Source: Mycogone perniciosa
Lineage: Eukaryota; Ascomycota; Sordariomycetes; Hypocreales; Hypocreaceae
Assembly: GCA_025331125.1 (NCBI GenBank)
Contig: JAOALB010000004.1
Coordinates: forward strand, 186,001-250,000
Direction: 5' to 3'
Length of the DNA: 64,000 nt
This document shows positions 22,986 through 34,800 of the stretch, piece by piece (the stretch's first letter is position 1; the number at the start of each line of letters is the position of its first letter). Made by a program: the position numbers and the translations under genes. The notes under the pieces were generated by a model. It was not told the origin of the DNA. It saw nothing but the letters and a program-made list of their open reading frames with translations, and made no database searches.

Positions 22986-25076
22986 TCAGCCTGTCGGGTT
23001 GCCCCCTCCTGTTTCACTGCCTTCGGGGCCAGCCAGTCTTTCCCTCTGAACCATAACTCTCTGGTTGCAGATGTCGATGAACATTTCAAACTTTTTAATA
23101 AGTTGATCCTTCTCTTCCAATTTAGCTTTTAGCGCATCAATTTCCTTTTGTTTCTCGTCTTCCATCTTTTTCATATCCTCACGAGCCTTGGCAAGCTCCC
23201 GCCGAAGATCAGCGCGTATGCGGTCCTCGGGCGACTGTGATGGCTTTGTATAGATTGCCGGCCTGTTCTCTGCCAAGCCAGTAGCTACTTTTTGCGGGTT
23301 CCTATTAATGGCCGCACGAGCATTGTAGATATCTCGGGGAAGCAAGTGACATTCGGGGTTGTCTGTCTGAAGGGCTTGCAACGTCTCGGTTACACCAGCG
23401 CCTGTCGACGTAGTTAGTACAGGTCGGGAGACGTGGCAAGGCAAAACGGGAGGGTCCATACCGTTTTCCTTGAGTTGCTTGACAGCAGCTACCATCTTGC
23501 TGTCCAGTTTCCTCGCAGCTGGATGATTGGAGGGACTCTCGCTCGGACCATGGTTATGTTGCAAATGCGTAGGATCAGGCCGGTATCGAATTGTCCATTG
23601 GGTTCGTTGTTCAATAGCAAAGAAGCCAAAGGGACAATCACATTTTCGTGATGACGTTTTCCGTTTCCTAAACTCGGGGCTAACACGACTCGGTGGTTTT
23701 CCAGCACGGTCACACACGAAGAGGACCTTCTTCAGCCCCGGGACCGTCTTCTTGGAGCGGCCAATGACAATAGCATAGCCGACGGACGTGCAGTAACGCA
23801 AGACGGCCTTCTGGACAGCCTCCAACGTAGGATAGCTGCCACCTTCAGGGGGTGGTGACATCATTTCGCCCAAGGGCTGTGTGGGAACATATGATGGGTC
23901 GTTGAGAAGCTTGGCCGGGATACCATTGGCGTCATCTTCCCCATCATGTTGACCGTCCATCTCCAAATCCTCCCCTCCGTGCGCATCTTGCTGTTGAACG
24001 ATAGGATCAGGCTGTTGCTGTGCGGGGGGCTGGATTTGCTGTTGTTGGACCTGTTGCTGTTGCACCTGCTGTTGCACTTGTTGCTGTACTTGCTGTACTT
24101 GTTGTTGTTGTACTTGCTGTACCTGCTGCACTTGTTGTTGCACTTGCTGCTGCACCTGTTGTTGTACCTGTTGCGGCACCTGTTGCTGTACGGGCTGCTG
24201 AGTCTGTGTTTGGGGCAGCTGTATCTGCTGCCGGGAGGGTGCCTGTTGCTGCTGCTGAGAGCGAGACTGATGATGATGAACCTGTTCAGGTTGGTGTTGT
24301 GCCTGGTGTGTCTGGTGTGTCTGTTGCTGTACTTGCTGCGCTTGCTGAGCTTGTTGAACCTGCTGCTGTACCTGGTGTGCTTGATGTGTCTGATGTGTCT
24401 GATGTGCCTGGTGCGCTTGATGAACGGGGTGCGGCTGGTGCGGCTGCTGGTGCTGCCCGTACGCTTGATGGTGCTGCTGATGTTGCTGTTGCTGGTGATG
24501 TTGCTGCTGCTGTTGTTGTTGTTGTTGATGGTGCTGCGCTGCCTGCTGATGTTGCTGCTGTTGCTGTTGCTGCTGTTGGTGGTGCTGCTGTGGATGGCTC
24601 TGGTGTCCCGTCATGACCTGGGACGGGTGCGACTGCTGGTGGTGTTGCTGGTGCTGGTGCGGGTGCTGCTGGTGCGAGAGGATCGGGTCATGTTGGACAG
24701 ACTGGCTCATGGAAGCCGGGAACAGCATGGGCGGCGGGTTCAGCTGCGGTTGCATCTGCTGCCGCGAAGTAGCGGCCCGCTGTCGCGGCACATTGGGGGC
24801 ATTGGGACCGTGAGGATTCGACGCTCGTGACGGGCCATTGGGGATGCTGGCGCTGACGGGCGCGGGCGTGTTGAAGAGATGATGTGCGTACGCGCCCTGG
24901 CCAGGCTGCTGCGGCGGGTATGCCTGGGGCTGGTACGGCGATGCGGCATGCGGCGCCGGCGACTGCTTGTTCGGCTGGTTCGCGTGCGATGTGGGAAAGC
25001 CGTTGCGTCGGAGGCCGGCCTGGGAGAAGGCCAGGCCGGCGTGCGCGTTGGGGCCGGACGGGCCAAGGCCGGACAT
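22986..25076 (-). CDS. FAR1-type DNA-binding protein with long Gln/His-rich tract
   Basis: A single-exon reading frame of 696 aa. Residues 1-125 are Pro/Ala/Asn-rich. Residues 128-365 are a Gln/His/Val repeat tract. A globular part follows. Residues ~415-515 fit the FAR1/WRKY-GCM1 fold: PTLEAVQKAVLRYC, then candidate zinc ligands C455, C481, H507 and H509 (HLQHNHGPSE). The segment between them is basic (RKRKTSSRK). This fold is the DNA-binding module of MULE-family transposases and of host proteins derived from them. No DDE transposase domain follows. Residues ~625-690 form a charged coiled coil starting LRRELAKARED, suggesting dimerisation. A transcriptional regulator is inferred; targets are unknown. 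The ATG at 25076 is the first in frame and lies just downstream of an AAC-rich leader. Confidence 0.8.
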   Translation of the reverse strand: MSGLGPSGPNAHAGLAFSQAGLRRNGFPTSHANQPNKQSPAPHAASPYQPQAYPPQQPGQGAYAHHLFNTPAPVSASIPNGPSRASNPHGPNAPNVPRQRAATSRQQMQPQLNPPPMLFPASMSQSVQHDPILSHQQHPHQHQQHHQQSHPSQVMTGHQSHPQQHHQQQQQQQQQHQQAAQHHQQQQQQQQQHHQQQQHQQHHQAYGQHQQPHQPHPVHQAHQAHQTHQTHQAHQVQQQVQQAQQAQQVQQQTHQTHQAQHQPEQVHHHQSRSQQQQQAPSRQQIQLPQTQTQQPVQQQVPQQVQQQVQQQVQQQVQQVQQVQQQQVQQVQQQVQQQVQQQQVQQQQIQPPAQQQPDPIVQQQDAHGGEDLEMDGQHDGEDDANGIPAKLLNDPSYVPTQPLGEMMSPPPEGGSYPTLEAVQKAVLRYCTSVGYAIVIGRSKKTVPGLKKVLFVCDRAGKPPSRVSPEFRKRKTSSRKCDCPFGFFAIEQRTQWTIRYRPDPTHLQHNHGPSESPSNHPAARKLDSKMVAAVKQLKENGMDPPVLPCHVSRPVLTTSTGAGVTETLQALQTDNPECHLLPRDIYNARAAINRNPQKVATGLAENRPAIYTKPSQSPEDRIRADLRRELAKAREDMKKMEDEKQKEIDALKAKLEEKDQLIKKFEMFIDICNQRVMVQRERLAGPEGSETGGGNPTG
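23982..24695 (-). repeat. CAG/CAR-type coding microsatellite (Gln/His tract)
   Basis: An imperfect trinucleotide and hexanucleotide repeat encodes residues 128-365 of the FAR1-type protein. Blocks include runs of up to nine Gln, HQAHQTHQTHQ units and QQVQQQ units. CAA and CAG codons are mixed, so the tract is not a pure slippage array. The opposite strand gives a spurious Leu-rich frame. Confidence 0.85.
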
Positions 25077-26875
25077 GATGCTCTGGAGATGGGAGGCGAT
25101 GGAGTTTTTGTTGTTGTTGCGGTTGTTGTTGTGTTGTTGTTGTTATCGGCGTCGTTGGCGGGCGACACGCCTCACGACGGCGAAGTCGCGAAGCACCACA
25201 GCCAGCGAGCGAGGAATGGCCCGTTGCCGGCGTCGTCGACTCGACAGCGTCGTCGCTCGGGATCGTCCACACAACTCTCGATGCGAATATTTTTTGGGTG
25301 TCTTCCTGTCCTCTGCCTGCTGCGTCTCTCGTCCTGAGCAAACACCGGAACCTGGCTTGGGGGTGTCGTTAATGGGGCTGGAGAGGCGTGGAGGTGCGCG
25401 GCGCGCTGGGCAGGAGGTGTGGGCAGAATGTGAGCAAGCAAGCAAACTGGTGTGTGTTGGGGAATTTTCGGGGGGGCAAGCAGGAGGGGGGGACTTTCTT
25501 CCTGGGGAGGGGGGGTTGACAAGCAAGATGGGAGGGGGCGTTCCTGCGAGGGATTTCTGCTGGTGGCCTGGCAGCTGGGCTTTTTTGCCTGGCGCGCGAA
25601 AAAAAAAAGCCCTTGTTACCTTGCCTTGCCTCTCGGCTGTTGTGCGTTTGCTGGCTGGCTGGCGTGGCGTCTGGGAGGAATGAATAATGCTTTTCCACCA
25701 ATTTCTGCCGGCCAACCAGACGCCGGTATCCCGCGCTGTCCTGCCTTGCGCCTCCACCATGTGATGTCAGCGTTGAAACTTACGTGAGCGTCATCCCGCG
25801 CCTGTCTCGACTCTTGCCGTCATGCCGTCCTTTTCAGTGTTTGTAGCATTTTTCCTCTTATTTTTTCCTCCTTTTCTAACGGCGATGCGGTGTAATAGTA
25901 CAGAGTATGTATGGACAACATGACCATCAAGACCCAGTCGGGCATGACTCAATACGGAGTACTACTTTATTACCATTACTACTCGTACTAGGTACCTAGT
26001 AGGCAATTAACACTGCGCAAAACTAACGGCGCTTCCAACACGATCCAGCCTATCAATGACAACGCTGCACGAGCCAGTGCAAAACAAGACTAGGGCGCTT
26101 AGTCCCAACGTCCGAAATTGGAATCCATGTCTCAGATTACGGTCTCATGGTACCTGGTACTAATCTTGTGGACTGCCGCCACATGGTTACCCTTGTACCC
26201 CGTACTCCGTACTCCCTCCACATTGTCCTTGTCCACAACAAACGACGTCGTCCACGGGCGGGCCGTCAGCAACTTGAGCCCTGCAAGTGGGGGACGAAAA
26301 AAAGAGAGCACAAACGACAATAATACTGCTCGTACTACCCTATTGCCATTATATTATATTAATCTTGTGCTCTCTACGGGGCGAATAATTGACGTATAAT
26401 AAATAGCTGGCTATACTAATATTAAGAATTATTTGTATCCACGAGAGCAGTCTGTGCTAATTAAAGTTGGCTGTGGTCCCTGTTTTACTGTCACCCTCTT
26501 GCATGAGAATGCCACTCTCCGTAGCAGTCTGTCTCCGTTCATATCTGTAGTAGTATCTGTAATACTCCATAGTCGTATCCGTATGCCGTATATGCATCTG
26601 CGTTGGACGGGTACCTATGAAATCACCAGAAAAGGAAATTGAGAAAAAAAAATCATCAACAAAAAAAACCTGGCTTCCGGTCATGGTATCATCCCAATTG
26701 TCCCTCATCATCGCCATGTCCAATATGCCATATGCCAAAACCAACTACATAGACGCAAACTCCGCCCGCTCAAAATCCCCACGATAGAAAGGAATCCATC
26801 CTTCTATGCGCCTGCTTCACTCATGTCCATACTATCATTAAACATTCATTCAACCGTTGAACAAAGGAAAAAAAC
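25077..26875. other. Promoter/leader of FAR1-type gene and 3' side of C2H2 gene
   Basis: A 1.8-kb spacer. Directly upstream of the FAR1-type ATG is a GTT-rich run (AAC on the transcribed strand, about 25108-25144). Farther out are a purine-rich stretch with G runs (~25470-25530) and dispersed 9-mers at 25953 and 26203. Overlapping low-complexity frames here have no recognised domain. Confidence 0.5.
25108..25144. repeat. GTT trinucleotide microsatellite in 5' leader
   Basis: An interrupted (GTT)n tract lies about 30 nt upstream of the FAR1-type ATG. In the transcript it reads as an AAC-rich, unstructured leader, a common feature of fungal 5' UTRs of regulatory genes. Confidence 0.65.
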
Positions 26876-29800
26876 TCATTCGTTTGTGGTCGCCCGCTTT
26901 CTCTTGCGAGGTCGTCGATTGTGTATCCCCTGGCCATCTACGAAATGACCCTTCTCAATCTGGTGCTGCCGCAAATTATCAGCCCGCTTGCTGTATTGAC
27001 TCGTGCAGCCCGGATAGGGGCACCGATATATCTTGGGAGTGTCGCTGTGTATTGTCCTCATGTGCTTGGCCATGCTTCCAACAAACCATCGAGGGTCTCC
27101 CTTGGGTCGATAGCTGCACAACTTGCAGCAGCTGTCTGATTCAACGATGGTCGATGTTGATGGTTCAGCATTGTTCGGTTTCGATAGTTTGCTCTTTGCC
27201 AGATTTGGCGGTTCTATCTTGGTCGCGGGTAGAGCCTCGGGTGTCGATTCGGGCACATCCATTCCAGCACCAGGCTGTCCTACTATAGAATTTGTTGTCC
27301 CTGGCATTGGTGCCGTTTTCCAGCCAGTTGTGTCAACGAACCTTGCATCGACAGCAGTCCCTTGGCAAGAGGGACCAGGGTCAATATCCGGCTCTGGGTT
27401 AAAATTCATCACCGCATCAAAGTCAAAGTCATCCAAAGTGGTTTGTACCGCTACTCCGGAGGCCGACCCAGCTGATACGACATTTCCCACCTCCTTTCGG
27501 TTGTGATTAGATCCTCCAATTAACAGTTGCATTAGCTCGATAACGTGTCCATGATATGTCGACCGTGGGCTAAGGAAAGCGACATCCTGAGCGTACAGTG
27601 AGTCTGCCTGTCTTCGAACCTCTTCGATGAAGGTATCAAAGAAGATGTTTGAGGGGAGATAAGTCTGATGGTTTACTCAAGTCAGTCTGTTTTTCGGTCA
27701 GGGGGTGGGACGAGGAGCTGCAAACCGACCTTTCCAACCTGCATCAACTCTAGCTCCAATCGCCGTACCGTTGAAACATGGCCCAAATTGACTTGTTCAA
27801 TCACACTTTTCATCCCCGAAATAAGAGCAGGCAGATCACCATATTTGAGAGAAAGGACATCGATCATGAACTTGGCCGCGAGAGCAAATGGTGAATTCCT
27901 TCCCGCTCTGAGACTGTACCTGAGGTCTTGGGTAACCAGTTCAGAGGCTTGTATCTCTGGTCGACTGTCATGCAATGCTGAGTAATTGAGTTCTATAGGG
28001 TTTCGGTTAGCTGCATATTGAGAACCCAATCGATCAAGGCAAGGCCTACCATCCAAAAAGTACTCTGCCATAAATATCAGGGGGTCGGATCTAAGCTCTT
28101 GCATAGAGCGTTCTGGCTCTTTGCCTTTCCTACTCGTCGAGGTCCCCAGCCCAGGAGGGCTTGCTTTTAACAAATTGATAATATCGTCATCGCTTATTTC
28201 GTTGGGCTTCCAAAGTACATAAACGGCCTCGATGTATGCCTCCTTGTCGTGATTGGAAAACCAAGTACTGTATAACATTGCTTGCGTAAAAAGACTGGCA
28301 CATCGAGTCGGTGCATCTTGTTCATGGACCACTAGGGATAGTGAAAACATGACGTGAATAAAGCACAGGAGCTTAACTGGCGATGTTGCTTGTCGGCCTT
28401 CTAGGATGTCAGTCATTGTTTGTAAGCCCTCCAGGGCAACAGACGTGGGCGACATTGTGCAGAATTCGTTTGCGAGTTGGTTCTTCTTGATTTCGTTGAA
28501 CTTGATAATGGAATCGGCAATATGCGTCTTCAATGTATCATTGGCCGACCCAACCAGGGATTGGACATTGACAAGGCTCCCACCAGTAGTTTGGGGTGTG
28601 AGTTGGGAGGTCTGAGGAGGTACGTTGAGGGTATCGGGTAAGGCCATATCGGGCTCCATCGAAAGGTGAATTGAGATCGAAGGAACAAAGGAGAAGGCTG
28701 GCTGGTCCAAGTTCATAGCATCTTGAAGTGGATCCATAGTGGAAAGAAGATTGAGCATGGGAATGTCGGCCGGCAGCTCCGACGGACACGAATTGGCCAC
28801 CGCATTATCCAACTCTGACTCACTCAATGGCAATGGTCTATATGAAGCCGCAAGGGTGTTGGTTGGGAAGAAGCAGCTGCCGGGGCTCATAAGGTCATCA
28901 GGAGATGTCAAGGCAGACTCAAGCCCGGAGACCTTTGTCCATCCACCGGACCAGCCAGACATCGGTGAGATGTTGTAACTTGCCGTGCTATCAGTGCTGT
29001 CGGTGCTATCGGTGCTGCTGGTTGACCGGACGGAAGAGCTTGGAGCGAGGGCCTTGCTCCGACGTTTTGCTTGAGGCCGGTATTGGTCAAGTCCATGGGT
29101 ATGTAACTGCAGTGAAGGTCTATCCACAAGTCGGCCTGGGCTAGGCTTCATCAAGTTTTGTGGTTCCACTGTTGGTGTCGGGGACGGCCAATTTATGAGC
29201 TCAGATTCGAGGCTTGCTGGCTGGGCCTCCGTTCCATAGTATGTGGCAGGGGTAATAGGGAATGAGGGGGTGAGGCCTGCGAGCATCACAGCAGGGGGTT
29301 CCGTCGCCGTCTCATTCTCGCATTCGGGGATCGTGGGGAGAAGTACATCGCTCGAGCCAATTTCATGAATCTCATTCGAGTAGAGCTCGACTTGCGGGGG
29401 TGTAAAGACGGAGTCGTAACTCGGGGGCTCATCTTCGGCGGCGAGATCCGCAATGCTCGGAGTTGTAAGACCCTGGTTCTTCGGTTTGTGACCTAGAGAA
29501 CTGAAGAAGTTCTTGGCCATGGACACAATCTTCCTCCTCTTGGACGGGTGTCCCAGGCACCTTTTGCACTTGGCATCGTTGAGCTGCTCGGGCTTCTCGC
29601 AATCATAACACCAATACTCTCCCCCGGCCAGGTGATCGCATGTATATAGATGCTGGAGCATGAGTTCGTGGTTGGGGAACCTCTTTCGACAACGCAGCAA
29701 CGGGCACTCCCTCCTCTCCTCCGGAGTCATCTTCTGACAGGCATTGCGCTTGACGGCGGCCCATACGATGAACCTATACAACGCACACTCGTCACTAGAT

Positions 29801-30061
29801 GTATTGCGGGAGCTACAGATGAGACTTGGTCAGTACACTCACGCGAGCACACAAACGTCACCTTTCCTATCTGGATCTCTCTTACACGCATGACGCCGGC
29901 GGCTCGTCGTCAATGGCAGAAGTCACTGATGTCGCTGAACTGGATGATGTTGACGACCGCCGTAGGCCCAAGCGGTGGCCTGTTGGGCTACGGGTCAAAC
30001 GTCGTAAGGCTGATGCGGCGACGCTAGGATCGTCAAAGGATTGACGGCTCTTGTTCTCCAT
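26876..30061 (-). CDS. C2H2 zinc-finger transcription factor-like protein
   Basis: Exon 1 is 29886-30061, beginning at MENKSRQSF, the first in-frame ATG. Exon 2 runs from 29794 or 29773 to 27730 and exon 3 is 26876-27664. The last intron is 65 nt and phase 0. Two acceptors for the first intron keep frame: CTAG giving CVDECALYRF, or TATAG giving CVFIVW. The product is 1009 or 1002 aa. An N-terminal Cys/His region contains CPLLRCRKRF, HLYTCDHL and YWCYDCEKPEQL, and the middle is Ser/Pro-rich and probably disordered. The C terminus has two fingers: CKLC with the H..H pair in SMAKHMRTIH, and YRCPYPGC with LRQHQIEKGH. A basic tail, RRPRKRKR, resembles a nuclear localisation signal. The architecture matches fungal C2H2 regulators with paired C-terminal fingers. 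The target pathway is unknown. Confidence 0.82.
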
Positions 30062-31807
30062 GATGGCGGTCTGTATTCTTTGGTTCCGTTCTATCCTCAG
30101 GGCAAGACGAACGAAGGTCCAACCATGGTGGGAGTGGCGAAAGCAGCAGTTTTCTTTCTCAGGCACTGTCCATGGTTGTTTTTTTAATCGGCTCGGGCCA
30201 CTTCGAAGGGAAGACACATTGGAGCCTTGACTGGAGAGGCAGCTTGCCAAACGCAGGTCCTACGGCGAATGAGATGGATGGTTGTAGGACTTATGGGCTC
30301 GGCCTAGGACTTGGACAGGGGTGTGCCGGCTTGGTGCATGTCCACCAACAGCGGCTGATTTGGATCCGTCTTTTGCTCCGGCAAGGCGAGCCTGACTGGC
30401 CTGACTGGTCTGACTGGCCGGGGGCTTGCTTGAGGGTGTCCCGGAGGGGGTCCATGGCTCGCATCCAATCGGCGCTCCCAGGCCTGGTGGTCTGTGGCTT
30501 GAGGCTCCTCCGTTGTCTGTCTCTGCAGGCCGGCACCGATGCGTTACGGGAGGGGAGAAAGCAGCTTGATTGGGGCTATCGATGATGGAGGAGCTAGGGG
30601 AGGGAGCCCAGCTGCCCAAGTCGTGGGGTCCATCATGATCATGATCTACGAGTACGTACTGCCCCAGCCCCGAGCGCCGTACGAGTATGTACTCCAAGGG
30701 TTTTGGCGTTTTAGGGCGACCGACTGATTGCTGCGCCACGCCCAGGCACAGACAGATGAGGCACAGACGAGCACTAACCCGATTTGCCGCCATTTATTTC
30801 TCTATCACTTGATGAATGAAGACCTCTTGGATGAACTACTGCTCCTCTATGACGGACTTTGTCCAGAGTCGACCTTGGGCTCTATGACGAAATCCCCCCG
30901 TACTGTATGTACAACACATACATATCAGGCAGTGGCGGACAAAGCACGGAATCCCTACAGGCCCGCTCACAATTCACTATTGGCTCTCTACTCGTAGTGC
31001 CTCTCACCGTCATGACAACAGAGCAATGGCTCTGACGACGCTCGGCAAGGACGACAACAACAACTACAACACCAACACGCTTCAGACATTCTCACGAGGT
31101 CATTCTCGTATGCAATCCGTAGGTGGCTCGATATTACTGGCGCACTTGGCCACGTCATTCTCTTCAGCATGTATTCGTACCTATTCGTACGGAGTACTTC
31201 GAACTTAGTAGCAGGTCTGGAAACGCCGACACGCGTATTGTTCACATCGCATCTCTAGCGGCTCAACAACACAACGCATGCTGGTGATAGACCTCGTCAT
31301 CCCACAACTAACTAACCAACAACGCAAAATTAACCGAGGACTAGGAGGCACTGACTGACCGTATGTCCTTCGTGCCGATGAGAACTACGTGTCCCTTGAC
31401 AGTGCTGCAAGCCACATGCCAAAACCTCTCCTAGACTTTGCTGAGTGGCTGGCCTAGGGTAGCCACAAGGCACATAAGGCTGACACCGGTCTTCTCCGTA
31501 AAACCGGCCCCCATCTTCGGGATTGGAGCTCCGCGAATTGATTATCACTTGACTTATCACCCAAACCGAATTTGGTAATTGGGATACCTCTTGTAGATAG
31601 ATGCCTGGTTCGGCAACGCCGCAATACAGATACTATGAGTACTACCGCCATATGGGTATGGTGCAGATGTTGATTTCCATGTTTCGAATATGAGATACAA
31701 ACAAAAAAAGACTGCCAAGCTCGCTGATGCGATGATGTGAACCGTGTACAAAAATATGAAATTTTAGCGAGTGCTTCCCTTCATCGGGTATCTTGCCGTC
31801 TCCCACT
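30062..31807. other. C2H2 gene promoter side; spacer to sterol-transfer gene
   Basis: A 1.75-kb spacer. It holds one TACGGAGTA copy at 31188-31196. It also contains a 177-codon minus-strand frame (30260-30793) with a signal-peptide-like start, treated as doubtful and listed in the findings. No other structure is supported. Confidence 0.5.
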
Positions 31808-34800
31808 CTAAGATCGACCTGTTCTGGCCATCACTTCCCGCAACACCTTGAGTTTCTCTTCCGTCACACGGATGGCCTCCCCCACCTCTCGCTCATTCAT
31901 TCGTTCCTCCCTCAACCTCTCCTCAAATGTCTTTGGTTCCGCCGCTTTCTTGCGAGCGTTCGAGCTATCCACAGCGAGTCTTTCCAGACCTACGCGTTCC
32001 TCGAGCCAATCCCAGAGCTCACTCTCTTCTCTCCGCCACATCTCTTCGTACGCAGCGAAACGATATGGGTTGTATATGGCAAGGTCTGGCCCAAATGTAG
32101 AGGTATTTTTGCTTGGAGTGAAGCCAAATCCAAACCAGGTAGCAACCAATAATCCCACGAGAAGCCCATACATGATGTTGCCGGTAAGTATCGGCCGGAG
32201 AATGTCTATAACTGGCTCAGCCAGCCCACGGACAGGCTCAAACATCCCCCAATCTTTGTCAACAGCATTCTTCGACCTGGCACTGGTGTCCGCTGTACCC
32301 GCTGATGACTCAAGTGCTTTGCTCTTCTTCCCCTTCTTCCCCTTCTTTGATGTACCATTGCCCAATGTCGAGGACCGCGACCGAGAAGAAACGACTGTTC
32401 TCAGGGCTGCAATCAAGTCCTTACAGTACTGTGCCTGACCCTCATTGATGTTCCTCTCGATGGTGCCCTTAAGCCAACTCTTGCCACTCCATTCGGTAGT
32501 ACAATTAACTTGCACCCGGGTGGCATTGTTCTCGGCCCAGGACAGACAGTATTTCGTCTTGACGCGGAAGATATTCCCGCTAGGCACGTCAGGGTTTTGA
32601 GTCGTCACACTCAAATGCACCGCCTTCTCATAGTCGAGAGTGTCCACTGTTTCGGTAACAATGCATTTGGTCTGTCTCGGTCCAATGGGGGCGTTAAGAG
32701 GCTTGATGTATGTAAAATTACGAGTCCGATTTTCCAGACTCAGTCCCTTCTTATCCTCCATTTGTAGGTCGAAGCACTTTTGGTTTTCAGTGATCCATTT
32801 GCCCATCCATGCCGCAGAAGCCTCTCCGAAGATGAGGTTATAAACCTTGCCAAGCGGAGCGGCGACGATCTCGTCAACCAGTATTTTTTCATAATGACTT
32901 GCTGAATCGCCACAATCAGTGGGAGCATGGGTCGCGGAACCCGGAAAAGACCCAGCTGCTGTTGGTGACTGATTGTCAGTTGTCGTATCTAGCTGGGTTC
33001 CATTGAGGGCAGTCGTGCCAGAGACCTTTCTGAGATTGGACTTTTCGACCTCTCCATCCATACCACTAGCCTCTGTCGCCTGACTCTCCGGCGCTTGTTC
33101 GCTCTCTTCCTCATCATAGAAATCTTCTTCGTCGTCGCTATCTTCTTCAGAGTCAGAGGCAACGTGAGGTTCAGCCTCTAGACCTGATGGCTCAGCATCG
33201 ATCTTTTCTGTCTTGTCGCCGCCAGTTCCTTCCAACTGAACACCATTCAAAGTGCTTTTCAGTGTCGGGTGGCCGAGTTTCCAGATGTTGACAATCAAGT
33301 CATATGTCGCATCTCGGCTGGTGAAACTCGCGAAAATATGTTTCGCATGGAGTGTGGAAATCATCAATCCATTCTTGAACACCAGTGCTGTACTCCTCTT
33401 TTCTACAGACACTATCTCGTCGAAGCTCATGACCAAAGTCGTGGTCCACCCAAGGATATTGCTGCTGAAGCAAAGATGGCCTTCTGAGACGTATAGTCGG
33501 CCGTGCGCGAGAATCTCTCTCTGCAACGCACAACTATAGTCTTCAATAAGGTAATCATCATCTGGAACACTCTTGAAAAACGAGTGGAAGTCGCGATTTC
33601 TCTTTTTACTGGCAATTGCGAAGCCTGTGAGTTTCGGTGTTGGGGCTGTTGCGCCGGGGTGAATGGCGTTGGGTGCGGGTATCGCCACTCCGACTGCGCC
33701 ATCAGCGGTGAGGGAGCTTCCTCGCTTCCTTTGCGGCTTTGAATCACTTCTTCCACTGGCACTTCGTTGCATCCCGACCTTGCTGTCTGCCGGTTCAGGT
33801 TGTGGAGTGGTCTGGTCCTGCTCACCACTGAGTGTCTCACACATGGATCTAGGTCTGCTCTCCGACTCTTCAGGCACAAATTCTCCATTTCTTGTCTGGG
33901 TATCAGCTGGAGCTGATTCAGAGCGTATCCGGGTATCCGCCAAATCTGGGAATTTTGTGATTTCGAGGGAGACAACGGAGCTTGTTGCGTCTGGGATGCC
34001 AAGCTGACTCAGACTCAGTTCACCAGCTCCGAGAGTTCGAACTGCCGACTCTTTCTTATCTATTGCATCATCTACCTGGGGCTCAGGTGGAGGGGGCTCC
34101 ATTTCGACCGGGCTCGGCGCCGGGGATGGTTGAATTTTAAATGAGTTTGTGCGGGTCTTATTTGCAATGCCAATACCCGTGCCCTGAATATTGCTACTGA
34201 TAGTACTAGCTGCATTTTGGGCAGCCGAGAACATGGATGAGAAGAACCCCGCGGAGCTTGGTGCGCCCTCGCCGGACTCAGGAGTCGGTGACAGTGGTGG
34301 AAGTGTAATGTTGGAAAGCTTGCTGGGGCCGACGCTGGCAGACCCCGACCTGGTCCTTCGATGGGTATTCATGGTTCGCGTAGGAGAGTTGCCATCCCCA
34401 TTCGAAACAGGCCCCGAAACGATCCTTGGCAATCTTCTATCTGGTGATGTCGATGTGAATGAGTCTATCCTCTCAACCGGCGTTGGCGGGGTGTTGACAA
34501 TGGCTGGTGTAGAAGTGTCTTCAGTCGGTGGGGTTCGAGGTGGGAATGTCGAGATCCTGGGTGGCGGCGCTCTCACACGCTTGTCAGGGGAAGCTGTTCT
34601 GGCTATGGCAGGGGGCTCAAGGATAGGGGCAGCCTCATGGAGACGTTCCCTTGACGCATTGGGCGACGAGTTTTTGGAAGAAAAGCCGCGACTGCTTCTA
34701 CTCTTGGATCGTATAGGGGACCGTAATTCGGTCTGAGAATCGAAATGAGACGCCTGTACGATAGGCGATGATATCCGGTAGCCGACCTGAGACGGATATG

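Noticed and set aside
23946..24830. 294-codon Leu-rich plus-strand frame
   Set aside because: It is the reverse complement of the Gln/His repeat tract, which automatically reads as poly-Leu/Val.
25143..25760. 205-codon minus-strand frame upstream of the FAR1-type gene
   Set aside because: Low-complexity Arg/Pro/Ser composition, overlapping frames on both strands, no recognisable family.
29774..29781. Start of the C2H2 protein at about 29781
   Set aside because: That codon is TTG next to a splice acceptor; an upstream exon from 30061 joins in phase and supplies a true ATG.
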